Shown here one piece after another: positions 45,886-55,309 of a stretch of DNA of 64,000 bases. A model generated the notes under the pieces. That model was not told the origin of the DNA. It ran no database searches and was given only the letters and a program-made list of their open reading frames with translations. The DNA lies in contig NZ_WTVA01000003.1 of assembly GCF_009882935.1 (NCBI RefSeq), positions 346,715 to 410,714 on the forward strand, given 5' to 3'. The position numbers and the translations under genes were made by a program. The stretch is from Sneathiella chungangensis (GTDB lineage: Bacteria > Pseudomonadota > Alphaproteobacteria > Sneathiellales > Sneathiellaceae). The stretch's first letter is position 1. Each line of letters begins with the position of its first letter.

Positions 45886-46832
45886 CCGGACTTTCCGCAA
45901 TTACCGGTATCGACCCGGTCGCGCTGTCTCTTTTCATATTTATCGCGAACGGTCTCGCGCTGCTCTTCCTGCTCTACCGCAAGGCCGGGGAGCGGGACCG
46001 CCGGCTCCGCACCCGCCTTGCCGGGTTGCTTGCGCAAGGGGAGGAAAGCGCGGGCGGTGCGCTGCCGGCGGTGATAACAACGCCGCTTTATCTGGAGCGG
46101 GAGGAGGGGAAAGACCGGCGGAAAGGGATGAGACGGAAAGCGGTGCTGTTGATCCTGATCCTTCTGATCGCTCTCGGGGGCGCGATCCCGGCGTTCCAGA
46201 CGGCGCCGACCCTTACCTCCAGCTTTCTTCTGGCGCTGGCCGGACTCGCGGGCGGCGTCTTCCTTGTCCAGCGGTACCGGAAGAAACGGCGCCAGCAGCG
46301 CTTTACCGAACAGCTGCCGGAGGCAATCGACATCATCATTCGCGGCGCCCGCGTCGGCATGTCGTTGCAGGAGAATTTCCAGGTGATTGGCGCCGAAATG
46401 CCCGATCCGGTCGGCGGGCTGTTCCGCATTCTGTCGGAAAAACTCAGCATCGGGATTGATCTCGAAACGGCGCTTGACGCGGCCGTCAAGGAGATCGGCG
46501 TCAAGGAACTGCAGTTCATGGCGACCACCCTGATCCTGCAGCGGCGCACCGGCGGGCAATATGCCGAGGTGCTGGAGAATCTCGCGCGGGTTCTCCGCGA
46601 CCGCCGGGCGCAATATCTGAAGGCGCGGGCCCTGACGTCGGAGGCGCGGACGTCGGCGCGCATTGTCACGGGGGTGACGGGCGTGATCCTCCTCATCCTT
46701 GCGGCGACCAACCGGGCGCAGTTCGATTTCTTGTTCGACGATCCGCTCGGGCAGAACCTGCTGATCTATTCCGCCGCGAGCATTCTGATCGGCTTCTTCA
46801 TCATGTCCCGCCTGCTCCGGAGGTTGAGATGA
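45882..46832 (+). CDS. tadB: Flp pilus inner-membrane platform protein TadB
   Basis: A 316-residue T2SSF-domain protein with an N-terminal membrane segment, a pair near residues 85-130 and C-terminal segments from about 260. The cytoplasmic F domain includes L-P-E-A-I-D-I-I near 145 and T-G-G-Q-Y-A-E-V-L near 223. With TadC it forms the platform driven by CpaF. ATGA overlaps occur at both ends. Confidence 0.94.
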   Translation: MTGLSAITGIDPVALSLFIFIANGLALLFLLYRKAGERDRRLRTRLAGLLAQGEESAGGALPAVITTPLYLEREEGKDRRKGMRRKAVLLILILLIALGGAIPAFQTAPTLTSSFLLALAGLAGGVFLVQRYRKKRRQQRFTEQLPEAIDIIIRGARVGMSLQENFQVIGAEMPDPVGGLFRILSEKLSIGIDLETALDAAVKEIGVKELQFMATTLILQRRTGGQYAEVLENLARVLRDRRAQYLKARALTSEARTSARIVTGVTGVILLILAATNRAQFDFLFDDPLGQNLLIYSAASILIGFFIMSRLLRRLR

Positions 46833-47791
46833 TAGCGCAGATGGATATTTGGCTTCTCGGCGGTCTGGCGCTCTGCGTCCTTGCGGCCTCTGTCCTGTTC
46901 GTGGCGGCAGTCGGCGCGCGGCGGCAGGAACTGATCGACCGGCGCCTTCGGCCCTTCGCGCCGGAGACGGAGCCGGAGAAACGCCCGGCGCTTCCGCCCG
47001 CGCGGATAGATCTTGAACGGCGCGATGCGGAGGAAAAACCGGCCGCTCCCGCGCTGCGGTTCCTCCGGCCGTTTCCGGGGGTGATGGGACGGCAGCCGCT
47101 TGCCCGCCGCTTGATCAAGGCCGGGCTCGATCCCGATCGCTGGCTGCGGCCCTTTCTCATCGCCCGGTTGCTGTGTTTCGCGGCCTATGTGATCCTGTCG
47201 ACGCTCCTGCTCGATATGCTGATGCCGGGCATGGCCACAACGGCGGGCGGGGTTGTATCGATTGGCTTTTCTGCGGCCGTTGGAAGTTTCCTGCCGCATA
47301 TCCTGCTGAACTACCGGATCAAACAGCGCCAGCGGCGGATCGAACAGGCGATGCCGGACATGGTCGATCTGCTGATCCTCTGTGTCGAGGCCGGCCTGAC
47401 GCTCGAGGTTGCGCTCGCCCGCGCGATCGAGGGATTGCAGCCCTTTGCCCCGGACGTGGCGGAGGAAATGCGCATCACCTTGAGCGAGCTGCGCATCCTT
47501 CCCGATAAATCCATGGCGCTCACCAATCTCGAGAAGCGAACCGCGTCGCGCAGCCTTAAATTTCTGGTGCTGTCGCTGCGCCAGTCGGAACGCTACGGCA
47601 CGTCGATCACCGGTGCGCTCAAGGCCGTCGCCGCGGAAAACCGCAAGCTGACCATGCTCGAGCTTGAAAACAACGCCGCCCGCATGCCGGCGCTGCTCAG
47701 CATTCCGCTGATCCTGTTCATTCTGCCGCCGGTTGTCGCGCTGTCCGCCGGGCCCGGCTTTGCGCTGATGATGCGCGCGATCGGAGGGTAA
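46829..47791 (+). CDS. tadC: Flp pilus inner-membrane platform protein TadC
   Basis: A 320-residue T2SSF protein and partner of TadB. There is a membrane segment near the N-terminus and others near residues 108-160 and 285-310. The F-domain features are M-P-D-M-V-D-L-L near 172 and L-R-Q-S-E-R-Y-G-T-S near 250. It overlaps tadB by four bases. Confidence 0.94.
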   Translation: MIAQMDIWLLGGLALCVLAASVLFVAAVGARRQELIDRRLRPFAPETEPEKRPALPPARIDLERRDAEEKPAAPALRFLRPFPGVMGRQPLARRLIKAGLDPDRWLRPFLIARLLCFAAYVILSTLLLDMLMPGMATTAGGVVSIGFSAAVGSFLPHILLNYRIKQRQRRIEQAMPDMVDLLILCVEAGLTLEVALARAIEGLQPFAPDVAEEMRITLSELRILPDKSMALTNLEKRTASRSLKFLVLSLRQSERYGTSITGALKAVAAENRKLTMLELENNAARMPALLSIPLILFILPPVVALSAGPGFALMMRAIGG

Positions 47792-47794
47792 AAG

Positions 47795-48616
47795 ATGACG
47801 ATCCGTCTTGCCATGGCGTTCCTGATATCCCTGTTCCTGTCGGGTTGCGCCCTCCCGTCGATGGACGGCGGGACGGGGACGCTGTTTACAGATACCGCCG
47901 AGCGGGAGAGGGCGCTCAAGATCGCCGATATCTCGGTGCAGTCCGGCAACTATCTCGCCGCCATCGATATCTATCATAAATTACTTCAGAAAAATCAGTT
48001 TGATACGGATGTTCTTTACGCGCTTGGGTCAACCTATCTGAAGGCCGGCGCCGGGGAGGAGGCGGTGTCGGTTTTTGAGACTCTCGAGGAGTTGTCGCCG
48101 GAGGATATCCGGCCCCGGCTCGGGCTTGGCCGGGCGCAGCTTTCTCTCTACCGGCCGGAGGCGGCGGCGCTCTATTTCGCCAGTGCCGCCGAACTCGAGG
48201 CGGAGAATATCGAGGCGCTCGGCGGTCTTGCCATCGCGAAGGATATGGCGGGCGCGCATGGGGCGGCGCGCGATCTCTATCATCGGGCGCTGGCCGTGGC
48301 GCCGGAAGATACCGCGCTTCGCAACAATCTCGCGCTGTCCTATCTGATGGCGGGAGAGTATGAGGCGGCGGTGGACGCCCTTTCCGACCTGGCCTTTGCG
48401 CCGCAATCGACAGCCGCCATCCGGCAGAATCTGGCCATGGCCTATGGTCTCAAGGGCGACCGGGAGGCGGCGGCGCGGATCGCGCGCATCGATCTTGACG
48501 CCGCGACGGTGGAAAACAACCTCAAATTCTACGGCCTGCTCCGGCGGATGCAGGACAAGGATCTGCTCCGGCGCTATCTGCTGCGGTCGGCACCGGACGG
48601 CGTGGCGGGATCATGA
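47795..48616 (+). CDS. tadD: TPR lipoprotein TadD
   Basis: A 273-residue lipoprotein with lipobox L-S-G-C (Cys 18) and several tetratricopeptide repeats between residues about 45 and 230 (for example A-L-G-S-T-Y-L-K-A-G and L-S-Y-L-M-A-G-E-Y-E-A-A). TadD proteins are pilotin- or scaffold-like helpers of Tad secretion. It sits between tadC and the pseudopilin genes, overlapping the next gene by ATGA. Confidence 0.9.
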   Translation: MTIRLAMAFLISLFLSGCALPSMDGGTGTLFTDTAERERALKIADISVQSGNYLAAIDIYHKLLQKNQFDTDVLYALGSTYLKAGAGEEAVSVFETLEELSPEDIRPRLGLGRAQLSLYRPEAAALYFASAAELEAENIEALGGLAIAKDMAGAHGAARDLYHRALAVAPEDTALRNNLALSYLMAGEYEAAVDALSDLAFAPQSTAAIRQNLAMAYGLKGDREAAARIARIDLDAATVENNLKFYGLLRRMQDKDLLRRYLLRSAPDGVAGS

Positions 48617-49113
48617 GGATTGACCACCAGTTGATCCGCCGGGCCATGGCGGATAGCCGCGCATCCCTGCCGGTGGAGCTTGCGGTGATCCTGCCGCTCG
48701 TTTTCGCGCTCATTTTCGCTATTGTGGACGCGAGCCGGTTGCTGCTCGCGCGCAGCCTCGCCGATGCCCTCGCGGTCGCCCTGTCGGAGGATATAAAACT
48801 GGAGACCCCGCCGGCGGTCCGCGCCGGCCTGACGGTCGCGGCGATCGAGGGGGAACTCGCCGCCCTGGTGCCCGCCTTCGCCGGGACGTTGATCGATGCC
48901 TCGCGCGTCCGCCTCACCGTGCAGAGCTATGACGATCTCGCGGCGCTTGCAGGGGGCAGTCCGAACGCCGGGGCGGCCCCCGGTGCGGCCGGCGGGATTA
49001 CCGCCTACCGGCTGGATTATACCGTGCCGCTCATCACGCCCTTCGTGAATTATCTCTACAACTCCGGCGACGTGACCGGGACGGCTACCGTGGTGGTGAA
49101 GAATGGCCCGTGA
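48613..49113 (+). CDS. TadE-family pseudopilin, first copy
   Basis: A 166-residue minor pilin-like protein. A short leader precedes S-L-P-V-E-L-A-V-I-L-P-L near residues 17-28, a TadE-type processing and hydrophobic region with the usual glutamate. The rest is a periplasmic domain. It is likely processed by CpaA and required for pilus assembly. It overlaps the second TadE/F-like gene by 11 bases. Confidence 0.85.
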   Translation: MRIDHQLIRRAMADSRASLPVELAVILPLVFALIFAIVDASRLLLARSLADALAVALSEDIKLETPPAVRAGLTVAAIEGELAALVPAFAGTLIDASRVRLTVQSYDDLAALAGGSPNAGAAPGAAGGITAYRLDYTVPLITPFVNYLYNSGDVTGTATVVVKNGP

Positions 49114-49669
49114 GACGCCGCGGATCGGCCTTTCGTCCTTCCCCGCCGATCGCGGCGGCAGCGTCATGGTGGAGGTAGCGCTGTTCGTCCCGGCGATCAT
49201 GTTCCTCCTGCTGGCCGGGGTGACGATGGTGAATGCGGTCATGCTTGTCCGGGCGACGGATCGCGCCGTCGCGCTGATTGCCGATGAATTCAGCCAGCGG
49301 CCCGCCATCGCCGACGCCGATATCGATGACGCCCTGACGGCGGCGATGGGGATGACCGGAACGGGAGGGTATCCGCTCGGCCTCCGGCTCGATATCCGGG
49401 CGGTCGAAATCACCCCGGACGCGACCTCTCTTCTCTGGTCCCGCAGCCGGGCGAGCGGCGGCAGTGCCTGCGCGCCCGCCGATGCGGCTTTTTCCGCGCC
49501 GGAGGGGGGCTATTCCGGCAGCGGGGTGCTGTATCTGCTGCAGGTCGATCTCTGCGCGACGCCGGGCGTCGGATTCTATCTCGCGGGCGCGCTCGGCGCT
49601 GCCGGTTTTACCGCTCACGGGCGCGCCGTCGCCATTGGCCGGACGGCGGCGCTTCGCGCCCTGAATTAG
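49103..49669 (+). CDS. TadE/TadF-family pseudopilin, second copy
   Basis: A 188-residue protein with the leader R-G-G-S-V-M-V-E-V-A-L-F near residues 14-25, again with glutamate at the pseudopilin position, and a hydrophobic stretch to about residue 46. Cysteines near 120 and 152 may form a disulfide. It overlaps the preceding gene and is followed 9 bases later by the TadG-like gene. Confidence 0.85.
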   Translation: MARETPRIGLSSFPADRGGSVMVEVALFVPAIMFLLLAGVTMVNAVMLVRATDRAVALIADEFSQRPAIADADIDDALTAAMGMTGTGGYPLGLRLDIRAVEITPDATSLLWSRSRASGGSACAPADAAFSAPEGGYSGSGVLYLLQVDLCATPGVGFYLAGALGAAGFTAHGRAVAIGRTAALRALN

Positions 49670-49678
49670 GCCTTCCAT

Positions 49679-50998
49679 ATGCCTTTTCTCGCCCATATCC
49701 GGAGATTTCAGCGCGCGGAGGACGGCACCGCGCTGCTGATTTTTGCGCTCGCCCTTTTTATCGTCATCGGGGGAATCGCCTTTACCCTCGATATGTCGCG
49801 CTTTCTCGCCGTCAAGTCGCGGCTGGCGATCGCGAGCGAAATGGCGGCGGTGGCGGCGGCGAAAAACCTCCGTTTCCTTGAGGCAGCGGAGGTGCAGCAG
49901 CTGGCGATCGAGACCGTTCAGGCCAATTTCCGGAATGTCAATCTGCTCGGCTATGCGGGCGAGACGCCGCCGCCGCCTGTCGTTCTCGTGACACCCGATC
50001 TTGCAAGCGGGGAAGTGACGGTGAGCGCGCAGGCGGCGGTGACGACGACCCTCCTGCGGGCGCTCTATTTTTTTGATGACGTCACCGTCGCGGCGGCGGT
50101 GACCGCGCGGCAGGACCGGCCGGAGGCGGAGATCGCCCTTGTGATCGAGGCATCGGATGCCTTTGCCGCCTCCGGCGCACTCACCGAAGTAACATCGGCG
50201 GCGCGCGACGTCATTGCCGCGCTCGAAGCCGGGACGGCAACCGGCGAGGCGATAAGCTGGGCCCTCGTGCCCTTCGGCAATGCCCTGGTCAATGTCGCCC
50301 CGCATAAGGAGTGGGTGACGCCGGGATTATGGCCGCTCAGTCTCCCGCCCGATATCCCGGGAACGACGGCCTGGACGGGCGACCTTGCGGAGGATCGCTG
50401 GTGCGTGGCGCCGCGCGCGGGCGCGAGCGGGGAGGAGGCGACACCGCCCGCCGGCGCGCCCTTTCCGCTGATCCTGACGCTCGATAGCGAGATCGATGCC
50501 GCTACGGGGCTTCCACATTTCACCAATGTAACGACGGCGGACTGCCGGGCGGAGCCTATTCTTTCGCTCGGCGCTGCGGCGGCGGTGAGTGCGGAACTCG
50601 GCCTCCTTGGCGGCAACGGCGATGCGGCCTATGGGCGCGCGATGCTGTGGGCGGAACGGCTGCTGTCGCCGCTCTGGCAGGGGATCTGGACCGCCGATCC
50701 GGCCCATCCGGCGGCCTATGACGCCGCGGATATATCAAAGGTTGTTTTGCTCATCGCCGGGTCCGCCGCGACGGATACGACGGAGAATGCCCGGCTCGCG
50801 TCGGTCTGCACCCGGATGAAGGGGAACGGCATCACGATCTATGTCATCGACTATCTGGCGCCGGAGCCGGCGGCCACGGTGTTTGCCGCCTGCGCAACGA
50901 CGGCGGGGCATTATTTTCGCGTCTCCGATGCCGCAAGCCTTCGAAACGCCGCCTTTTCAATCGCCAAGTTTCTGACTGTCGTGCGCTTTCCGGGCTAG
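49679..50998 (+). CDS. TadG-like pilus protein with degenerate VWA domain
   Basis: A 439-residue protein with a TadG N-terminus: E-D-G-T-A-L-L-I-F-A-L-A near residue 14 begins the single membrane segment. A long periplasmic part has a von Willebrand A-like fold beginning I-A-L-V-I-E-A-S-D near residue 150. The MIDAS motif DxSxS is absent (E-A-S-D-A in its place), and the later loop reads L-I-A-G-S rather than the usual T-D-G. So metal-dependent adhesion of the classical kind looks unlikely. Its 3' end overlaps the convergent DUF1853 gene by 42 bases. Confidence 0.85.
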   Translation: MPFLAHIRRFQRAEDGTALLIFALALFIVIGGIAFTLDMSRFLAVKSRLAIASEMAAVAAAKNLRFLEAAEVQQLAIETVQANFRNVNLLGYAGETPPPPVVLVTPDLASGEVTVSAQAAVTTTLLRALYFFDDVTVAAAVTARQDRPEAEIALVIEASDAFAASGALTEVTSAARDVIAALEAGTATGEAISWALVPFGNALVNVAPHKEWVTPGLWPLSLPPDIPGTTAWTGDLAEDRWCVAPRAGASGEEATPPAGAPFPLILTLDSEIDAATGLPHFTNVTTADCRAEPILSLGAAAAVSAELGLLGGNGDAAYGRAMLWAERLLSPLWQGIWTADPAHPAAYDAADISKVVLLIAGSAATDTTENARLASVCTRMKGNGITIYVIDYLAPEPAATVFAACATTAGHYFRVSDAASLRNAAFSIAKFLTVVRFPG

Positions 50999-51895
50999 CG
51001 CGGGCCAGTCGTTGGGGGTGATGAAATAGCGTCCGGCGTTGGCGAGGATTTCACCGCCCTCATCACGGAACAGCGCGACAAGTTGCGGCGCGGACCGCCG
51101 TCCGAACGCCGCCTGCATGGCGGTGGCCAGCCGGTCCGGGCCGCCGGACATCGCCTCGTCCCGGTAAAACCAGGGGGTGATCCAGCGTTTCTTCTCCAGC
51201 AGGAGGAAGTGATCGAACCCGGGCAGGGCGCCGCTCCCAATCTCCGGCAAAGTCAGCCAATGGCCGGAAAAACTATCGGGCGCGATGCGGTCGGGCATTT
51301 GCGGCGCTGCGCGCAGGCGGGCCAGCGGATGGAAGAGGCACCCCTTGACGAAGGGCTGCGAGAGAACCGTTTCGATCCCGAGGCGCGAGAGGGTGGATTT
51401 CGTCGCCGCGCGTTCGGGAAGTGTGAGCTGATGGCCGAACAGCCGGTCGAGTTTCCGATCCAGCCTGTCCTTCAGCATCGGGCCCATATAGCTCGCCTCG
51501 TTCCCGCCATTCCCGATATTGAGGTAGAATTTGACGGCCAGCTCCCAATGATAGGCGACGGCGCCATGAAGAAACAGGAGATCGATCTCCCCAAGGGTCC
51601 GCTTGTCGTCCGAGATGCGGATATTGCTGCCGAGAAGCGTGACGGCCGGCAGGTTTTCCAGCCAGAAAATCATCAACCTCTCGAAATAGCGCCCGAGATT
51701 GAGCGGGCCCGCCGCCTCGAGATATGCGAGCAGGGGCGCGGGATCGGCGGTGAGGCGGGCCAGGAGTTCCCCGGTTTCCGGCAGCGCTGCAAGGGCGGGC
51801 TCTGGCGGGGATTTCAGCAAAAAGGGCGCGGAAATCACCCATTCAAGATCGCGAAGGGCGAAGGGAACGAGGGTGCCGGGCCGCTCCGTCATCAT
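50957..51895 (-). CDS. DUF1853 family protein
   Basis: A 312-residue cytoplasmic protein recognised by its DUF1853 pattern: R-D-L-E-W near residue 16, L-G-R-Y-F-E near 67, and G-E-I-D-L-L-F near 102 followed by W-E-L-A-V-K-F. The spaced E-x-D...E-x-K residues resemble a PD-(D/E)xK nuclease-like core; that is inference. No function is established. The start shares bases with the stop of the upstream TSUP gene (ATGATG), so it is the last gene of a coupled operon. Confidence 0.85.
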   Translation of the reverse strand: MMTERPGTLVPFALRDLEWVISAPFLLKSPPEPALAALPETGELLARLTADPAPLLAYLEAAGPLNLGRYFERLMIFWLENLPAVTLLGSNIRISDDKRTLGEIDLLFLHGAVAYHWELAVKFYLNIGNGGNEASYMGPMLKDRLDRKLDRLFGHQLTLPERAATKSTLSRLGIETVLSQPFVKGCLFHPLARLRAAPQMPDRIAPDSFSGHWLTLPEIGSGALPGFDHFLLLEKKRWITPWFYRDEAMSGGPDRLATAMQAAFGRRSAPQLVALFRDEGGEILANAGRYFITPNDWPALARKAHDSQKLGD

Positions 51896-52728
51896 CCATA
51901 AAGGCTGTAGAACATGCGGAGCGAAGTGACGAACAGGAAGAAGGCGAAAGCCTTTTTCAGCAGGTTCGCATTGATCTGATGGGCGATTTTCGCACCCAGC
52001 GGCGCACAGAGGGCGGCGAGCGGAAAGATCATCAGAAAGCCGAGGATATTGACATAGCCGATATTCCCGGGCGGCAGGTTGTCCGCATCCAGCCCCGAGA
52101 TCAGGAAACCGATGGTCCCCGGCACCGCGATGATCAGGCCGATGGCCGCGGCGGTGCCGACGGCCTTGCGGATAGGGTAGTTGAAGATCGTCAGTACCGG
52201 AACGGTAAAGGTGCCGCCGCCGATCCCCATCATCGCCGAGAATCCGCCGATAAAGAGGGCAATCAGTTCCTTGATCGGGGATTTCGGCAGGCCGTCGGCG
52301 AGATGCGCATTTTCGGGGCGGAACGCCATATTCGCGGCGACCAGCAGCGCGAGGACCGCAAAAACGAGGGTCAGTACGCCCGCGTTCGAAAAGCTCGCCG
52401 TCACCGTGCCGATGATGACGCCGATGAAGATGACCGGCCCCCAGCTTTTCAAAAGCGCCATGTCGATCGCGCCCTTCTTGTAATGGGAGCGCGCGGAGGA
52501 GATCGAGGTCGGGATGATGGTCGCGAGCGAGGTGCCGATGGCGACATGGATGCGGATCGCGTCGTCAACGCCAAAAAACGGCAGGATATTATAGAGCACC
52601 GGCACGATGACGATGCCGCCGCCGACGCCGAGCAGCCCGGCGAGCAATCCCCCGAGAATGCCCGTCGCCGCCATCCCGGCAAGAAGACCGATCAGCAGCG
52701 GCGTCGAGATATCCGCGAAGATGGTCAT
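51892..52728 (-). CDS. TSUP (TauE/SafE) family membrane permease
   Basis: A 278-residue membrane protein with about eight hydrophobic segments and the repeated TSUP motifs G-L-L-G-V-G-G-G near residue 32 and G-G-F-S-A-M-M-G-I-G-G-G near 162. The family exports sulfite, sulfoacetate and other organic anions. It lies between a VWA protein and DUF1853, overlapping both by four bases (ATGA). The substrate is unknown. Confidence 0.9.
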   Translation of the reverse strand: MTIFADISTPLLIGLLAGMAATGILGGLLAGLLGVGGGIVIVPVLYNILPFFGVDDAIRIHVAIGTSLATIIPTSISSARSHYKKGAIDMALLKSWGPVIFIGVIIGTVTASFSNAGVLTLVFAVLALLVAANMAFRPENAHLADGLPKSPIKELIALFIGGFSAMMGIGGGTFTVPVLTIFNYPIRKAVGTAAAIGLIIAVPGTIGFLISGLDADNLPPGNIGYVNILGFLMIFPLAALCAPLGAKIAHQINANLLKKAFAFFLFVTSLRMFYSLYG

Positions 52729-54176
52729 GAGCTTTTCAACAGGTCGCGGATCACCAGCTCCAGCTTGTTGAGGCTATTGCAGGTCTCCGCCTTCGTGCAA
52801 TAGGGCGCGATGCGGAGCATTTCCGAATCTCCCGAACCCCAGATCGATTTCCGCTCCGGATTGAGCCAGATGACGCGTTTCGCCCGCTGCTTGATCTCCT
52901 TCAGGATATCGATGCGCGGATCGGCGCCATTGGACCGCCCGTCGCCGAGGAAGATGACGGTCGTGCGGTTGTCGATATCATCGAAGCAGAGTTCCTTGAA
53001 ATCCTCGAGCGCGCGGCCGTAATCCGTGGAGCGACCGCCGTATTTGTCGATGGCGAGGGGTATCGCCTCTTCCGGTCCGAGGCGGTCGAATTCGCCGGTA
53101 ATCTCGCCGAGATCGCCGGAAAAGGCGAAGGAGCGGACCTTCGGCAGCACCTCGTTGAGGCTGTAAAGGAAGAGCAGCAGGAAGCGGGCGACCGAGGCAA
53201 CGGAGCCGGAAACGTCGCAGATCGCCAGCACCTTCGGGCGGTCCTTGTGCTTCTGCTTCCAGTGGGTTTCGAACAGGATGCCGTCATAGGCGACATTGCG
53301 CCGCATCGTCTTGCGGATATCGAGATGGCCGCGGTTCTTCACCTTGCGCACCCGCGAATTGAGGTCGGTCAGCCGCTTCGCCATGCGCCGGACCAGATCG
53401 CGCATATATTTGAAATCGCGATGCTCGACCGCCGACAGCCGGACATTTTTGAGGATATCCTGACGGAACTGCTTGGCCTTGCCGCTGCTGGTGAAGGCGA
53501 GCTGCCGGTCGACCAGATCGCGGACGGAATCAAAGAGGATTTCGAGCCGGCCGGCGAGGCCATCGGCGCCGTCCTCATCGCCCTCCTTGCGGCGGCGGAA
53601 GATTTCCCGGTTAACCTCCTCAAGGCCCATGCTCTCCATAATGCGCCGGGTAAAGAGCCCGCGCTGGGTCATGAGAACGATATTACGAAGATTGACGGCG
53701 TTGGCCGCCGCCGTCATCGCCAGGGTGAGTTCCGTGCGGTCGTTGCGTTCCAGCATAACGAGCAGGGACGCCGCTGAGGCGCCCTGGCTCTGCTCGCCTG
53801 AGAGGCCGCCGCCACCTTCACCGCCGCCCGATACCGGATTGGCGCTTGCCGGATCGTTGTTCGGATCGCTGCCCTCCGGCGGTGTCTCCCCGTTTTCGGG
53901 CGAAGGCGGGCTGTCCTCCGCCGTGTCCTCCGCCTGCGCCCCGGGGGCGAGATCGGGATCGATATTGTAGCTGAAAAACTCGTCGAAGCAGCGGTCGAAA
54001 TTCTCGTGCTCCTCGATGGTTTTCGCCATCACCTGGGCAAGCGCCACCTTCAGGAGGCCGCGATCCTTGTAGCCGAACAGCCGCACCGTCTCGGCGGCAT
54101 CGACGCTCTCGCTGATCGATACCGGCACATCGGAATAGCGGAGCATCTCGACAAAATCGGCGAGCGCCTTGTCCAT
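52725..54176 (-). CDS. VWA domain protein, CoxE-like
   Basis: A 483-residue cytoplasmic protein. Residues about 100-150 are acidic, Pro/Gly/Ser-rich and probably disordered. The C-terminal VWA domain has an intact MIDAS: D-V-S-G-S near residue 322, followed by S-T-D-Y-G near 387 and L-G-D-G-R near 415. Such proteins work with MoxR AAA ATPases, as CoxE does with CoxD in CO-dehydrogenase cofactor maturation. No cox structural genes are here. It overlaps the MoxR stop by one base (TGATG) and the TSUP start by four. Confidence 0.9.
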   Translation of the reverse strand: MDKALADFVEMLRYSDVPVSISESVDAAETVRLFGYKDRGLLKVALAQVMAKTIEEHENFDRCFDEFFSYNIDPDLAPGAQAEDTAEDSPPSPENGETPPEGSDPNNDPASANPVSGGGEGGGGLSGEQSQGASAASLLVMLERNDRTELTLAMTAAANAVNLRNIVLMTQRGLFTRRIMESMGLEEVNREIFRRRKEGDEDGADGLAGRLEILFDSVRDLVDRQLAFTSSGKAKQFRQDILKNVRLSAVEHRDFKYMRDLVRRMAKRLTDLNSRVRKVKNRGHLDIRKTMRRNVAYDGILFETHWKQKHKDRPKVLAICDVSGSVASVARFLLLFLYSLNEVLPKVRSFAFSGDLGEITGEFDRLGPEEAIPLAIDKYGGRSTDYGRALEDFKELCFDDIDNRTTVIFLGDGRSNGADPRIDILKEIKQRAKRVIWLNPERKSIWGSGDSEMLRIAPYCTKAETCNSLNKLELVIRDLLKSS

Positions 54177-55123
54177 CAGCGGACTTCTTTTTGCGCCGCC
54201 GCGATGAATTTCGGGACTTCGCTATGCATATTGTCGATATCCTCCTCGAACTTGAGCAGCATATTGAGCGTATTGCGCACCAGATCGGTGTCCAGCTTCT
54301 CCGCATGCAGAAGGAGCAGCGTGCGCGCCCAATCGATTGTCTCGCTGACCGCCGGAAGTTTTTTGAGATCCTGCGTGCGAAGCTGCTGGACGAAGGAGAC
54401 GAGCTGGTTGCGCAAATTCTCTTCCAGTTCCGGCACCCGCGTCTGGATGATCCGCCGTTCCAGCGCCGCATCGGGGAAGGGGATATAAAGATGCAGGCAG
54501 CGGCGTTTCAGCGCGTCGCTCATCTCGCGGGTATTGTTACTGGTGAGGAAGACGAGCGGCTTGGTTTTTGCCTTGATCGTGCCGATCTCGGGCACCGAAA
54601 TCTGGTAATCGGAGAGGATTTCCAGCAGATAGGCCTCGAACTCATGGTCCGACTTGTCGATCTCGTCGATCAGGAGGACGGTCTTCACCTCCGATTTCAG
54701 CGCCTGCAGCAGCGGCCGCGCCTCCAGGAATTTTTCCGAATAGAAACTGTCGCCGAACTGGTGCAGCTTGTCCATGGATTGCTCGAGCCCGACCGCATCC
54801 TCTAAAAGATCGCCGAGTTTTTCCTTCAGGATCTGGGTATAGAGCAGCTGCTTGCCGTATTTCCATTCATACAGCGCCTTGGATTCGTCCAGCCCCTCAT
54901 AGCATTGCAGGCGGATCAGCGGCGCGCCCAGAATTTCCGACGCGGCCTTCGCGAGTTCCGTCTTGCCGACGCCGGGCGGCCCCTCGACCAGGATCGGCTT
55001 GTCCAGCTTCTGCGATAGATAGATGGACGTGGCGATATGACGATCGCAGATATAGCCTGCTGTCTCAAATCCGTCTTTGATCAGGTCGATGGCGGTTGTG
55101 GGGTCTTTATCTATGAATGTCAC
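54176..55123 (-). CDS. MoxR-family AAA ATPase, CoxD-like
   Basis: A 315-residue AAA+ chaperone-type ATPase. Walker A G-P-P-G-V-G-K-T is at residues 48-55, Walker B L-L-I-D-E-I-D near 149, and sensor 1 L-T-S-N-N-T near 197. It starts with GTG after CGGAAC. It is first of the leftward four-gene unit and diverges from alaS. With the VWA protein it probably remodels or activates a client protein that is not encoded in this operon. Confidence 0.92.
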   Translation of the reverse strand: MTFIDKDPTTAIDLIKDGFETAGYICDRHIATSIYLSQKLDKPILVEGPPGVGKTELAKAASEILGAPLIRLQCYEGLDESKALYEWKYGKQLLYTQILKEKLGDLLEDAVGLEQSMDKLHQFGDSFYSEKFLEARPLLQALKSEVKTVLLIDEIDKSDHEFEAYLLEILSDYQISVPEIGTIKAKTKPLVFLTSNNTREMSDALKRRCLHLYIPFPDAALERRIIQTRVPELEENLRNQLVSFVQQLRTQDLKKLPAVSETIDWARTLLLLHAEKLDTDLVRNTLNMLLKFEEDIDNMHSEVPKFIAAAQKEVR

Positions 55124-55309
55124 GTCGCAGTTCCGTTGTTATTCTTATTGTTCGTTCTGTAAAAAAGATTACCTATTCCATAGCAGGCTCGCCCGCGCTT
55201 TGCCAGTGCTATCCAACTGGACAGGCGGGGCGGGGCGCTGTAAAACAGCGGGCCTGACTTGATTAACGGAAAAATTGGCGCCCCGGCCCAAGGTGATGGT
55301 GTTCGCAAG

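Noticed and set aside
52725-55123. Complete CO-dehydrogenase (cox) locus
   Set aside because: Only CoxD- and CoxE-like accessory types are present; no molybdenum, FAD or iron-sulfur subunit genes lie nearby.
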